Assembly: GCF_013466785.1 (NCBI RefSeq)
Contig: NZ_CP059163.1
Coordinates: 1,178,001-1,242,000, forward strand
Source: Nocardioides marinisabuli
GTDB taxonomy: Bacteria; Actinomycetota; Actinomycetes; Propionibacteriales; Nocardioidaceae
Direction of reading: 5' to 3'
Length of the DNA: 64,000 nt
Part shown: positions 32,899 through 41,118 of the stretch, piece by piece
Numbering within the stretch: position 1 is the first letter of the stretch
How the letters are laid out: every line of letters starts with the position of its first letter
Position numbers and translations under genes: made by a program
The notes under the pieces: model-generated
Databases searched by the model: none
What the model was told of the DNA's origin: nothing
What the model saw: the letters and a program-made list of their open reading frames with translations, nothing else

Positions 32899-35070
32899 AT
32901 GACCCGCCGACCCCGCCCCGTCCCCCACCGCCACCGGGCGCGCCGCCGCGTCGCCGGCCTGGCGACCCTGGCCGCGCTCGCCGTGACCGCGCCGATGGCC
33001 GCCACGGTGGGCAGCAGCGCCGCCACCCCCGGCGCCCCCAGCGTCTTCGCACCCCAGCTGGTCACCGTCGACACCCCCGACCGCGCCGACCGCACCCGGC
33101 TGCAGAAGCTCGGCCTCGACCTGACCGAGCACGCCGGCCACGACTACGTCGAGGTCGTCCTGCACACGGCCGCCGAGCGGGCCGCACTGCGCGCCGCCGG
33201 CTTCACCTACGACGTGCGGATCGAGAACCTGGTCGAGCGCGGCGTCGAGATCGCCGAGATCAACGAGGCGTACGCCGCCTCCGTCGACGTCTCCCCGCTC
33301 CCCTCGGGCCGCGACAGCTACCGCGTGCTGGCCGACTACGTCGCCGACATGACCGCCCTGGCCGCCGACTTCCCGGGCCACGTGCGGATGTTCGACCTGG
33401 CCAACCCGACCCTCGACGGCAACACCGTGCACGCCATCGAGATCGGCGCCGACGTCGACAAGCCCGCCTCGGGCAAGCCCACCTTCCTGCTGATGGGCCT
33501 GCACCACGCCCGCGAGTGGCCCTCGGGCGAGCTGGCGATGGAGTTCGCCACCGACCTGGCGCAGAGCTTCGGCAAGGACAAGCAGATCACCCGGATGCTC
33601 AAGAAGGCCCGGGTGCTGGTCGTCCCCGTCGTCAACCCCGACGGCTTCGACCTCTCGCGCACCGACGGCGAGTACGTCGACCTGCGCGCGCTCAACGACA
33701 CCGGCGCGGACCCGCTGGGCGGCTCCACCACCATCCTGGCCACCCCCGGCCAGGCCTACAAGCGCAAGAACTGCCGCGTCGTCGACGGCCAGGACATCCC
33801 CGACGGCTCGTGCCGCGCCACCCTGGCCAGCCCCGGCGGGTTCGGCCTGGGCGTCGACCTCAACCGCAACTACGGCGGCTTCTGGGGCGGCCCCGGCGCC
33901 GCGGGCACGTTCCCGAACCCCGCCGAGGTCGACACCGGCTTCCTCGACCCGACCTACCGCGGCGCCTCGGCGTTCTCCGAGCCCGAGACCCAGAACATCC
34001 AGACGCTGGTGCGCGAGCGCCAGGTCACGATGATGATCTCCAACCACACCTTCTCCAACCTGATCCTGCGCCCCAACGGCGTCGCGCCGACCACCATCGG
34101 CCCCGACGGCAACCCCGTCGGCAACGCGCCCGACGAGAAGGGCCTCAAGGCGCTCGGCGCCAAGATGGCCGCGCAGAACGGCTACCTCAACCAGAACAGC
34201 TGGCAGCTCTACGACACCACCGGCACCACCGAGGACTGGTCCTACAACGCCACCGGCGGCTTCGGCTACACCTTCGAGATCGGCCCCGACGAGTTCCACC
34301 CGCCGTTCCCCCACGTCGTCGACGAGTACCTCGGCGCCGGCGAGCACGAGGGCCGCGGCAACCGGGCGGCGTACCTGCTGGCGCTGCAGCACACCATCGA
34401 CACCAGCCAGCACGGCGTGATCAAGGGCAAGGCCCCCAAGGGCGCGACGCTGCGCCTGCGCAAGGACTTCGAGTCCCCGACCTGGGAGTCCTCCTTCGAG
34501 GACTTCCTCGACTCGACGATCACCGTCGGCAAGAAGGGGCGCTTCTCGTGGGTGGTCAACCCCTCGACCCGCCCGCTCCTGCAGTCGCGGCCCATCGAGA
34601 AGCTGGACGACGAGCCGTTCGCGGGCGAGACCATCGAGGGCGGCGCCACCGAGCCCGTGGTCGGCACCGTCGACCACGAGTACGTCGCCACCAAGGACTC
34701 CGACGTGCTGCGCATCAACCTCGACTGGCCCACCCCCGACGACTTCGACCTCGAGGTCTACCGCAAGGACGCCTCCGGCGAGCTCGTCGAGGTCGGCACC
34801 TCGGGCAACGCCCCCGGTGAGAAGGAGGAGGTGCAGGTCTTCGACGCGGCGAAGGGCACCTACGTGCTGCGGGTCGTCAACTACGCCTCCGTCAGCCCGT
34901 CGTACACGCTCGAGGTGGGGCAGTACGCCAGCCGGTCGACCTTCACCGACGGCGCCCGCGAGACGTACACGCTCAGCTGCGAGGTGGGCGGCAAGACCCT
35001 GGCGTCGAAGAAGGTCTTCATCGACCGTGGCCAGGTCAAGCGCTTCAACCTCAAGCGCGCCTGCCGCTGA
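32899..35070 (+). CDS. Secreted M14-family zinc carboxypeptidase
   Basis: 723 residues from ATG at 32899. Basic N-terminus (RRPRPVPHRHRARRR) and hydrophobic stretch (about 19-38) form a signal peptide. A prosegment (about 50-120) precedes the M14 domain (about 140-510): zinc ligands in LHHAREWPSGE (about 200-210) and SNHTFSN (about 382), and the catalytic Glu in YTFEIG (about 457). DLNRNYGGFWGG is diagnostic. A C-terminal beta domain (about 590-690, with DFDLEVYRKD) resembles PPC-type domains of secreted peptidases. Expected role: extracellular peptide degradation. Confidence 0.9.
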   Translation: MTRRPRPVPHRHRARRRVAGLATLAALAVTAPMAATVGSSAATPGAPSVFAPQLVTVDTPDRADRTRLQKLGLDLTEHAGHDYVEVVLHTAAERAALRAAGFTYDVRIENLVERGVEIAEINEAYAASVDVSPLPSGRDSYRVLADYVADMTALAADFPGHVRMFDLANPTLDGNTVHAIEIGADVDKPASGKPTFLLMGLHHAREWPSGELAMEFATDLAQSFGKDKQITRMLKKARVLVVPVVNPDGFDLSRTDGEYVDLRALNDTGADPLGGSTTILATPGQAYKRKNCRVVDGQDIPDGSCRATLASPGGFGLGVDLNRNYGGFWGGPGAAGTFPNPAEVDTGFLDPTYRGASAFSEPETQNIQTLVRERQVTMMISNHTFSNLILRPNGVAPTTIGPDGNPVGNAPDEKGLKALGAKMAAQNGYLNQNSWQLYDTTGTTEDWSYNATGGFGYTFEIGPDEFHPPFPHVVDEYLGAGEHEGRGNRAAYLLALQHTIDTSQHGVIKGKAPKGATLRLRKDFESPTWESSFEDFLDSTITVGKKGRFSWVVNPSTRPLLQSRPIEKLDDEPFAGETIEGGATEPVVGTVDHEYVATKDSDVLRINLDWPTPDDFDLEVYRKDASGELVEVGTSGNAPGEKEEVQVFDAAKGTYVLRVVNYASVSPSYTLEVGQYASRSTFTDGARETYTLSCEVGGKTLASKKVFIDRGQVKRFNLKRACR

Positions 35071-35102
35071 CCCAGCGACGCCCAGCAGCACCCAGCACCA
35101 GC
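35071..35102 (+). repeat. CCCAGCA-type short repeat after the M14 stop codon
   Basis: The stop TGA is followed directly by three imperfect CCCAGCRRCR units and then the terminator hairpin, the same arrangement as behind the M28 peptidase gene (8098-8149). Confidence 0.5.
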
Positions 35103-35104
35103 CC

Positions 35105-35139
35105 TGAGCCGGCTCCCGCGCACCGCGGGGGCCGGCTCA
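35105..35139. terminator. Bidirectional hairpin terminator between M14 and TrmH-like genes
   Basis: Arms 35105-35120 and 35124-35139 pair over 16 bases with one mismatch and a CAC loop. The last three bases (35137-35139) are the TCA that encodes the stop of the minus-strand methyltransferase gene, so the stop codon is part of the stem. Confidence 0.75.
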
Positions 35140-35856
35140 GCCGCGCCAGGCCCGCTCGTCGCCGAGGTCGGCGTGGTCGCGCACCCACGCGTGCATCGCG
35201 ATCGCCGCGGCGGCCGAGGCGTTGATCGAGCGCGTCGAGCCGAACTGGGCGATCGAGAAGGTCGCGTCGCAGGCCTCGCGGGCCCCCTCGGAGAGCCCCG
35301 GCCCCTCCTGGCCCAGCAGGAAGCACACCCGTCGCGGCACCGGACCGGCCTCCAGCGGGCGCGAGCCCGGCAGGTTGTCGATGCCGTGCAGCTCGACCGG
35401 GCCGCCGGGCAGCGCGTGCAGGTAGTCGCGCAGCGCCGGCACGTCCTCGTGGTGGCGCAGGTGCTGGTAGCGGTCGGTGACCATCGCCCCGCGCCGGTTC
35501 CAGCGGCGGTTGCCCACGATGTGCACCTCGGCGGCCAGGAAGGCGTTGGCGCTGCGCACGACCGTGCCGATGTTGAAGTCGTGCTGCCAGTTCTCGATGG
35601 CGACGTGGAAGTCGTGGCGGCGGGTGTCGAGGTCGGCCCGGATCGCCTCGAGGCTCCAGTAGCGGTAGCGGTCGACGACGTTGCGCCGGTCACCGCCGGC
35701 GAGCAGCTCGGCGTCCCACTGCTCCCCCGTGGGCCAGGGACCCTCCCAGGGGCCCACCCCGACCTCGGCCGGGCCGTGCGGCATCGGGTCGTACGGCGCC
35801 CGGCGGGCCTCCTCGGGCAGGTCGGGGCCGACGGGAGGGGGACTCTGCGCGGACAC
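35137..35856 (-). CDS. TrmH/SpoU-family RNA 2'-O-methyltransferase
   Basis: 239 residues from GTG at 35856. The SPOUT knot elements are visible: HDFNIGTVVRSANAF (motif 1, about 92-106), CFLLGQEGPGLSE (motif 2) and SIAQFGSTRSINASAAAAIA (motif 3, with the SAM-binding loop). Target RNA (tRNA or 23S rRNA) is not evident. The N-terminal 60 residues are proline-rich and not part of the fold. Confidence 0.85.
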   Translation of the reverse strand: MSAQSPPPVGPDLPEEARRAPYDPMPHGPAEVGVGPWEGPWPTGEQWDAELLAGGDRRNVVDRYRYWSLEAIRADLDTRRHDFHVAIENWQHDFNIGTVVRSANAFLAAEVHIVGNRRWNRRGAMVTDRYQHLRHHEDVPALRDYLHALPGGPVELHGIDNLPGSRPLEAGPVPRRVCFLLGQEGPGLSEGAREACDATFSIAQFGSTRSINASAAAAIAMHAWVRDHADLGDERAWRG

Positions 35857-35896
35857 GTCCGCAGGCTAGTCGGCGCCGACCGATAGGCTCACGTCC

Positions 35897-36553
35897 GTGC
35901 TGGGTATCGAGCCGCTCCTGTTCGGCATCGAGTGGCTCCAGCTGGAGTGGTGGCTGGGCCACTTCGGGCAGACGCTCTTCTGGATCGCCCTCGCTGTCGT
36001 GTTCGTCGAGTGCGGGCTGCTGTTCCCGTTCCTGCCCGGCGACACCCTGCTCTTCAGCCTCGGGCTCTTCATCGCCACCGGCCAGATCGACCTGTTCCCC
36101 GGCGGCGTGGTCACCGAGCTCGCCATCGCCATCGTGCTGCTGATCGCGGCCGCCTTCGCCGGCAACGTCGCGGGCTACGAGATCGGGCGCCGCATCGGTC
36201 CACCGCTCTACGCCCGCGACGGGCGCATCATCAAGCGCAAGCACTTCGACCAGACCCACGACTTCTTCGACCGGCACGGCTCGACCGCGCTGGTGCTGGG
36301 CCGGTTCGTGGCGTTCGTGCGCACCTTCGTCACCGTCGTGGCCGGTGCGACCGGGATGCCGCGGCGCACCTTCTGGCTGTGGAGCTTCGTCGGCGCGGTG
36401 CTCTGGGTCGTGGGGATCACCCTGCTGGGCTACTTCCTGGGCGGCATCCCCTGGCTCGGCGACAACCTCGACTTCGCCATCCTGCTGATCCTCGCGGTCT
36501 TCGCGGTGCCGCTCGTGCTCGAGTGGCGCCGGGAGTCGGGCACCACCCGCTGA
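35897..36553 (+). CDS. DedA family membrane protein
   Basis: 218 residues from GTG at 35897, several hydrophobic segments. The DedA/VTT core shows ECGLLFPFLPGDTLLFSLG (about 38-56), GNVAGYEIGRRIG and GRFVAFVRTFVTVVAGATG (about 140-158). Family knowledge: DedA members such as UptA move undecaprenyl phosphate back across the membrane; others have proton-linked or lipid roles. Divergent from the TrmH-like gene; its TGA opens repeat locus B, and a DUF368 gene converges from the other side. Confidence 0.88.
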   Translation: MLGIEPLLFGIEWLQLEWWLGHFGQTLFWIALAVVFVECGLLFPFLPGDTLLFSLGLFIATGQIDLFPGGVVTELAIAIVLLIAAAFAGNVAGYEIGRRIGPPLYARDGRIIKRKHFDQTHDFFDRHGSTALVLGRFVAFVRTFVTVVAGATGMPRRTFWLWSFVGAVLWVVGITLLGYFLGGIPWLGDNLDFAILLILAVFAVPLVLEWRRESGTTR

Positions 36554-36636
36554 CCCGGCGCAAATCTCACGCTGACCCGGCGCAGATCTCACGCTGACCC
36601 GGCGCGAACTTCGCCTCGAGCCGGCACGAACCGTCA
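36551..36636. repeat. Stop-codon-anchored 22-bp tandem repeat, locus B
   Basis: Three forward units at 36551, 36573 and 36595, the first starting on the DedA stop codon: TGACCCGGCGCAAATCTCAC and two bases more. A fourth degenerate forward unit (CGAGCCGGCACGAACC) runs up to the TCA that encodes the DUF368 stop. Unlike loci A and C, there is no clear reverse arm. Confidence 0.8.
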
Positions 36637-37599
36637 GCCTCGGGCGGTGTCGCGAGTCGCGCGCGCCTCGACGACCACCAGCACCAGCACCACCGCGGCG
36701 CCCAGCAGCGCCAGCAGCACGGGGCCGGCCACCGGGGCGTACGGCGCCAGCAGCGCGCCGGGGCCGTGGGCCTCGCCGTCGGAGGACGCCTCCGGCACCG
36801 ACTGCCACGGCCACAGCGCCCGCAGCGAGCCGAGCATCAGCCCGACCATCACCAGCAGCGTGGTGCGCCGGCGGTGGTCGAGCAGGTAGTTGAGCAGCTG
36901 CACGAACGACGCCAGCCCGACGACGGCACCGAGGGCGAAGACCCCCACGTAGACCAGGTCGCGGCTGTCGACGGCCTCCAGCGTGGTGGTGTAGAGCCCG
37001 ACGGTGAGCAGGAAGAACGACCCCGACACCCCCGGCACCACCAGCGCGCAGATCGCGATCGCGGCCGCCCCGAAGACGACCACCAGCGACGGGTCGACCT
37101 CGGCCCCGCCGCCCGCGAGGCCGACCGTCCAGAACGTGGCGACCGCGACCAGCGCCACCAGCAGGGCGTCGACCCAGGCGGGGCGGTGCCCGGCCGGCAT
37201 CATCCGCAGCGGCACCACGATCGAGACCGCGACCATGCCCAGGAAGAGCCCGCGCGACAGCTCGGGGTGGTCGGTCACGAAGGCGCCCATCACGCCCGCG
37301 ATCGTCAGCAGCGCCGCGGCCATGCCCATCAGCACGGGCACGATCAGGAACCAGTCGGTGCGCTTGAGCTCGGCGCGCGCCGACGCGAGCCGGTCGGGGC
37401 CGGTGACCAGGCGTCGTACGGCGGAGACGACGTGGTGGGCGGAGTCGATGAGCTGCTCGTAGACGCCGGTGACCAGCGCGACCGTGCCGCCCGAGACGCC
37501 GGGCACCAGCTCGGCGCAGCCGATCAGGAAGCCGCGCACCAGGTCGAGCGGCAGCGCGTGGCGCGGGCGGTTGGTCGCCAGGGTGCGGGCCTCGGTCAC
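36634..37599 (-). CDS. DUF368 (PopT-type) polytopic membrane protein
   Basis: 321 residues, about eight to nine transmembrane helices, starting VTEARTLATNRPRHALPLDL. Two inverted half-repeats each carry a PGVSG signature: ELVPGVSGGTVALVTGVYE (about 33-51) and LVVPGVSGSFFLLTVGLY (about 185-202). Recent work on the family (PopT) assigns undecaprenyl-phosphate recycling. GTG overlaps the pyrE stop by four bases. Confidence 0.87.
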   Translation of the reverse strand: MTEARTLATNRPRHALPLDLVRGFLIGCAELVPGVSGGTVALVTGVYEQLIDSAHHVVSAVRRLVTGPDRLASARAELKRTDWFLIVPVLMGMAAALLTIAGVMGAFVTDHPELSRGLFLGMVAVSIVVPLRMMPAGHRPAWVDALLVALVAVATFWTVGLAGGGAEVDPSLVVVFGAAAIAICALVVPGVSGSFFLLTVGLYTTTLEAVDSRDLVYVGVFALGAVVGLASFVQLLNYLLDHRRRTTLLVMVGLMLGSLRALWPWQSVPEASSDGEAHGPGALLAPYAPVAGPVLLALLGAAVVLVLVVVEARATRDTARG

Positions 37600-38147
37600 G
37601 AGACGGCGTCCAGCTGGGCCTTGGTGAGCACCGGGCGGACCTCGAGGCCGACGTCGGCCAGCGGGTTCTCGCCCTCGGGGCTGCGGTCGATGGCGCAGAC
37701 GACGACCTCGACGACCGCTCCCGCGGCGCGCAGCGCGTTCGTCGCGTCGCGCACGGCGCCACCGGTGGTGATGACGTCCTCCACCAGCGTGACCCGGCGG
37801 CCCTCGACCTCGGGGCCCTCGGCGAGCTTGCATGTGCCGTACTCCTTGGCCTTCTTGCGCACGAACAGCGCCGGGCGCCCGGTCAGGCTCGAGACCATCG
37901 TCGCGATCGGGACGCCGCCGAGCTCGAGTCCGCCGAGCAGCTCGGTGTCCTCCGGCAGCAGCCCGACCATCTGGCGCGCCACGCGCAGCAGCAGCGCCGG
38001 GTCGGACTCGAAGAGGTACTTGTCGAAGTACTCCGAGGCCACCTGCCCCGAGCGCAGCGTGAAGCTGCCGGTCAGGCGGCACAGCGCGTCGATGTCGGCG
38101 GCCAGGGCGGCGTCGGGGGCAGCAGTCGTCTCGCTCACGCGAGACAT
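37596..38147 (-). CDS. pyrE: Orotate phosphoribosyltransferase
   Basis: 183 residues; joins orotate and PRPP to give OMP in pyrimidine synthesis. PRPP-binding motif VTLVEDVITTGGAVRDATNA (about 118-137) and the catalytic-loop region FVRKKAKEYGTCKLAEG are clear. Start ATG at 38147 (a GTG at 38138 is possible). Heads a pyrE-DUF368 pair. Confidence 0.94.
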   Translation of the reverse strand: MSRVSETTAAPDAALAADIDALCRLTGSFTLRSGQVASEYFDKYLFESDPALLLRVARQMVGLLPEDTELLGGLELGGVPIATMVSSLTGRPALFVRKKAKEYGTCKLAEGPEVEGRRVTLVEDVITTGGAVRDATNALRAAGAVVEVVVCAIDRSPEGENPLADVGLEVRPVLTKAQLDAVS

Positions 38148-38182
38148 TCAACCCGACCCGGGTGCGTGGCTACGGTGGGGCC

Positions 38183-39397
38183 ATGGCTGCACCCGGCACG
38201 TCCTCCACCTCCGCCCCCGCCTCCCGGCCGCGTGGCGCCTCGCCCGCGCACCGCCTCGACGGCATCCCGCCGACGATCTTCACCCAGATGTCGGCTCTCG
38301 CGCTGCGCACCGGGGCGGTCAACCTGGGCCAGGGCTTCCCCGACGTCGACGGGCCGGCCAGCAGCCGCGCCCGGGTCGCGCGCGCCGTCGAGGAGGGGGC
38401 CAACCAGTACGCCCCCGGCACCGGCGTCCCCGCGCTCCGCCGGGCGGTCGCCGAGCACCAGCGCCGTCACTACGGCATCGACCTCGACCCCGACACCCAG
38501 GTCTGCGCCACCACCGGCGCCACCGAGGGCATTGCCGCCGCGCTGCTCGGCCTGGTCGACCCCGGCGACGAGGTCGTGGTGCTCGAGCCCTACTACGACT
38601 CCTACGTCGCGATGATCCAGATGGCCGGCGGCGTACGACGCCCGGTCACCCTGCGCGCCCCCGACTACCGCCTCGACGTGGCCGAGCTGCGGGCGGCGGT
38701 CACCGCGCGCACGAGGTTCGTGCTGCTCAACTCCCCGCACAACCCGACCGGCACCGTCCTGGGCCCCGAGGAGCTGCAGGCCGTGGCCGACGTCGCGATC
38801 GAGCACGACCTGGTCGTGATCACCGACGAGGTCTACGAGCACCTGGTCTACGACGACGCCGTGCACACGCCGATCAGCACCCTGCCGGGGATGGCCGAGC
38901 GCACCCTGAGCCTGTCGTCGGTCGGCAAGTCGTGGTCCTTCACCGGCTGGAAGGTCGGCTGGGCCACCGGGCCGTCGTACCTGGTCGAGGCCGTGCTGAA
39001 CGCCAAGCAGTGGCTGACCTTCACCTCGGGCTCGCCGCTGCAGCCGGCGGTGGCGCAGGCGCTGGACGAGGAGGCCGACTTCCCGCTCGCGCTCGCCCGC
39101 GACCTGCAGGGCCGCCGCGACCTGCTCTGCGAGGGCCTAGGCGCCGCGGGGCTGCCGGCGCGGGTGCCGCAGGGCACCTACTTCGCCAGCGTCGACGTCG
39201 AGCACCTCGGCTGGGAGGACTCCACCGCCTTCTGCCGGGCGCTGCCCGAGCGCGCCGGCGTGGTGGCGATCCCGCTACGCGGCTTCTACCCCGACTCCGA
39301 CGCGGGGCGCCACCTGGTGCGCTTCGCCTTCTGCAAGACCGTGCAGGTGATCGAGGACGGGCTGGCCCGCCTGGCCGCCGCCGACCTCACCGCCTGA
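38183..39397 (+). CDS. Class I/II PLP-dependent aminotransferase
   Basis: 404 residues, fold type I. Visible: NLGQGFPDVDGP (about 47), NQYAPGTGVPALRRAVAEHQ, SPHNPTGTVL (about 190), VITDEVYEHLVYD (Asp binding the pyridine N), the PLP-lysine in SSVGKSWSFTGWKVGW (about 253) and VRFAFCKT near the end (Arg for substrate carboxylate). GQGFPD and the HNPTGTV pattern are those of kynurenine/methionine-type (YbdL-like, DapC-like) enzymes; exact substrate uncertain. Confidence 0.87.
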   Translation: MAAPGTSSTSAPASRPRGASPAHRLDGIPPTIFTQMSALALRTGAVNLGQGFPDVDGPASSRARVARAVEEGANQYAPGTGVPALRRAVAEHQRRHYGIDLDPDTQVCATTGATEGIAAALLGLVDPGDEVVVLEPYYDSYVAMIQMAGGVRRPVTLRAPDYRLDVAELRAAVTARTRFVLLNSPHNPTGTVLGPEELQAVADVAIEHDLVVITDEVYEHLVYDDAVHTPISTLPGMAERTLSLSSVGKSWSFTGWKVGWATGPSYLVEAVLNAKQWLTFTSGSPLQPAVAQALDEEADFPLALARDLQGRRDLLCEGLGAAGLPARVPQGTYFASVDVEHLGWEDSTAFCRALPERAGVVAIPLRGFYPDSDAGRHLVRFAFCKTVQVIEDGLARLAAADLTA

Positions 39398-39474
39398 GCG
39401 CGCGCCGGCGCCGGTTCGCGCCGGGTCGGCGCGAAGTATGCGCCGGGTCGGCGTGGGGTGGGGGGGGCTGGTCA
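39395..39474. repeat. 22-bp repeat, locus E (degenerate)
   Basis: Runs from the aminotransferase stop codon to the TCA of the opposite gene's stop. Two reverse 22-base units (39414-39435 and 39436-39457) contain GCGCCGGGTCGGCG, preceded by a short forward half with GCGCCGGCGCCGG. A run of eight G lies at 39462-39468. Confidence 0.65.
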
Positions 39475-40605
39475 GCGGCGCCAGGCGCGGACGTCGGGGC
39501 GCAGCAGCAGCACCACGGTCGCGGCCACCGGCACCATGACCAGCAGCATCGCGGGCGCCCAGACGACACCCCAGACGAAGAGCACGCCGGCGAGCGCCGC
39601 GCTCGAGACCGTCAGGGCCAGCCGCGCCCAGGCCACGCCCCGGAAGGCCAGCACCGCGAGCACGATGGCCACGATGCTCCACGTCACGCTGACCGCGGTC
39701 ATGACGTAGACGCTCTGCGTCACCTCGGCCCAGTCGTAGGCCGCCAGCTGCGCCTGGGCCTCGGGCTGGCCCTCCAGCAGCTCGTCGAAGTCGGCTTGGG
39801 GCACCGCGACGAAGACCAGCGTGGCCAGCAACCAGAACAGGGAGACCAGGCCGCTGCCGACCCAGGTCAGGGCGCAGGCCCAGGCCAGGGCGGCCGGGCG
39901 CCGATGGGGGCCGGGGGCGGGCGCGCCACCGGGCACCGCCTGCGGGCGCTCGGCCTGCGGGTGGCCGAAGCCGGCGTACGGCGCGGGGCCGGGCTGCTGC
40001 TGGGGGTACGCCGGGGGCGGCGGGTACGCCGACGGCTGCTGCGGCGGCGCGCCGTGGCCGACCGGCTGGTGCTCCCGCTCGGGTGCCGGCGCCGGCTCCT
40101 GGGCAGGCTTCTGACCAGGCTTCTGGGTCGACTCGTCCTTGCGCAGCGTGCCGTCGGCGTTGAAGCGCTCGGGCAGCGGCTCACCGGCGAACCAGGACTT
40201 GGCGGGCTGCAGCCACAGCATCACCACTGCCGCGGCGACCAGCGCGCCCATGAAGCCGCCGATGAATGCGGCCGAGAGGAACAGCGGCACCGCCAGCACC
40301 GAGAGCCAGGTGCGCGCGGCGCGGGAGCGTTGCAGGACCTGGGTGCCGAGGATCGCGGTGGCGGTCGCGGTGGCCGCGGCGACCATCGCCACGATGCGCA
40401 GCATCTCGAGCACGGTGCCGACCGAGAGCCCCAGGCCGTCGGCCGGGGGCTCGGAGAGCAGCGCCTCGATGCGCTCGCGGGTCTCGAGCGAGCTGACCCC
40501 CGAGACCTGGCCGAAGGCGGAGAGCACGACGAAGACCGAGCCGAGGATGATCAACCAGGCAGCGACGGTCACCTGCCGCGGGCGGGCGGGAGCGGCATCT
40601 GACAT
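39472..40605 (-). CDS. Multi-pass membrane protein with proline-rich linker
   Basis: 377 residues from ATG at 40605 (MSDAAPARPRQVTVAAWLII; an ATG nine bases earlier is possible). Three helices (about 11-33, 65-90, 100-127), then a cytoplasmic linker rich in Pro, Gln and Tyr (about 155-230, with PPPPAYPQQQPGPAP), then four helices (about 235-375). No family recognised beyond the DUF4064/RDD-like look of actinobacterial housekeeping membrane proteins. Function unknown. Confidence 0.65.
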   Translation of the reverse strand: MSDAAPARPRQVTVAAWLIILGSVFVVLSAFGQVSGVSSLETRERIEALLSEPPADGLGLSVGTVLEMLRIVAMVAAATATATAILGTQVLQRSRAARTWLSVLAVPLFLSAAFIGGFMGALVAAAVVMLWLQPAKSWFAGEPLPERFNADGTLRKDESTQKPGQKPAQEPAPAPEREHQPVGHGAPPQQPSAYPPPPAYPQQQPGPAPYAGFGHPQAERPQAVPGGAPAPGPHRRPAALAWACALTWVGSGLVSLFWLLATLVFVAVPQADFDELLEGQPEAQAQLAAYDWAEVTQSVYVMTAVSVTWSIVAIVLAVLAFRGVAWARLALTVSSAALAGVLFVWGVVWAPAMLLVMVPVAATVVLLLRPDVRAWRR

Positions 40606-40661
40606 GACGCCCATTCCACCAGACGACCAAGGGAGCCCGCCGGGCTGCCTACGCTGGGGCC

Positions 40662-41099
40662 ATGACTCACACCCGGTCCGCGCCCCGCTCCTCCGCCCTG
40701 CGCACCGCCGCGCGGCTGCTGCTCGGCTCGGCGATGGTGGGCGCCGGGGTGCTGCACCTGACCTCCCAGCGCGAGGAGTTCCAGGCGCAGGTGCCCGACT
40801 GGTTCCCCCTCGACGACGACCTGGTCGTCGTCGGCTCCGGGGTCGTCGAGATCGGCCTCGGCGCGGCGTTCGTGGCGCTGCCGAGGCGCCGTCGCCTGGT
40901 CGGCGCGCTCCTGGCGGCGTTCTTCGTGGCGATCTTCCCCGGCAACGTGGGCCAGTACCTCGAGGGCACCGACGCCTTCGGCCTCACCACCGACCGGGCC
41001 CGCTTCGTGCGGTTGTTCTTCCAGCCCGTGCTGGTGCTGTGGGCCCTCTTCGGCGGCGGCTGGCTGGGCCGCCGCGCCGACCGGGGCGACCGGGCCTGA
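40662..41099 (+). CDS. DoxX-like small membrane protein
   Basis: 145 residues with four hydrophobic segments. ARLLLGSAMVGAGVLHLTSQ, FQAQVPDWFPLDDDLVVVGS and FPGNVGQYLEGTDAFGLTTD are typical of the DoxX/MauE-like family of small membrane proteins. Role not known. Converges on clpB with 19 bases between stops. Confidence 0.7.
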   Translation: MTHTRSAPRSSALRTAARLLLGSAMVGAGVLHLTSQREEFQAQVPDWFPLDDDLVVVGSGVVEIGLGAAFVALPRRRRLVGALLAAFFVAIFPGNVGQYLEGTDAFGLTTDRARFVRLFFQPVLVLWALFGGGWLGRRADRGDRA

Positions 41100-41118
41100 G
41101 CCCGGCCGCCCTGCGGCG

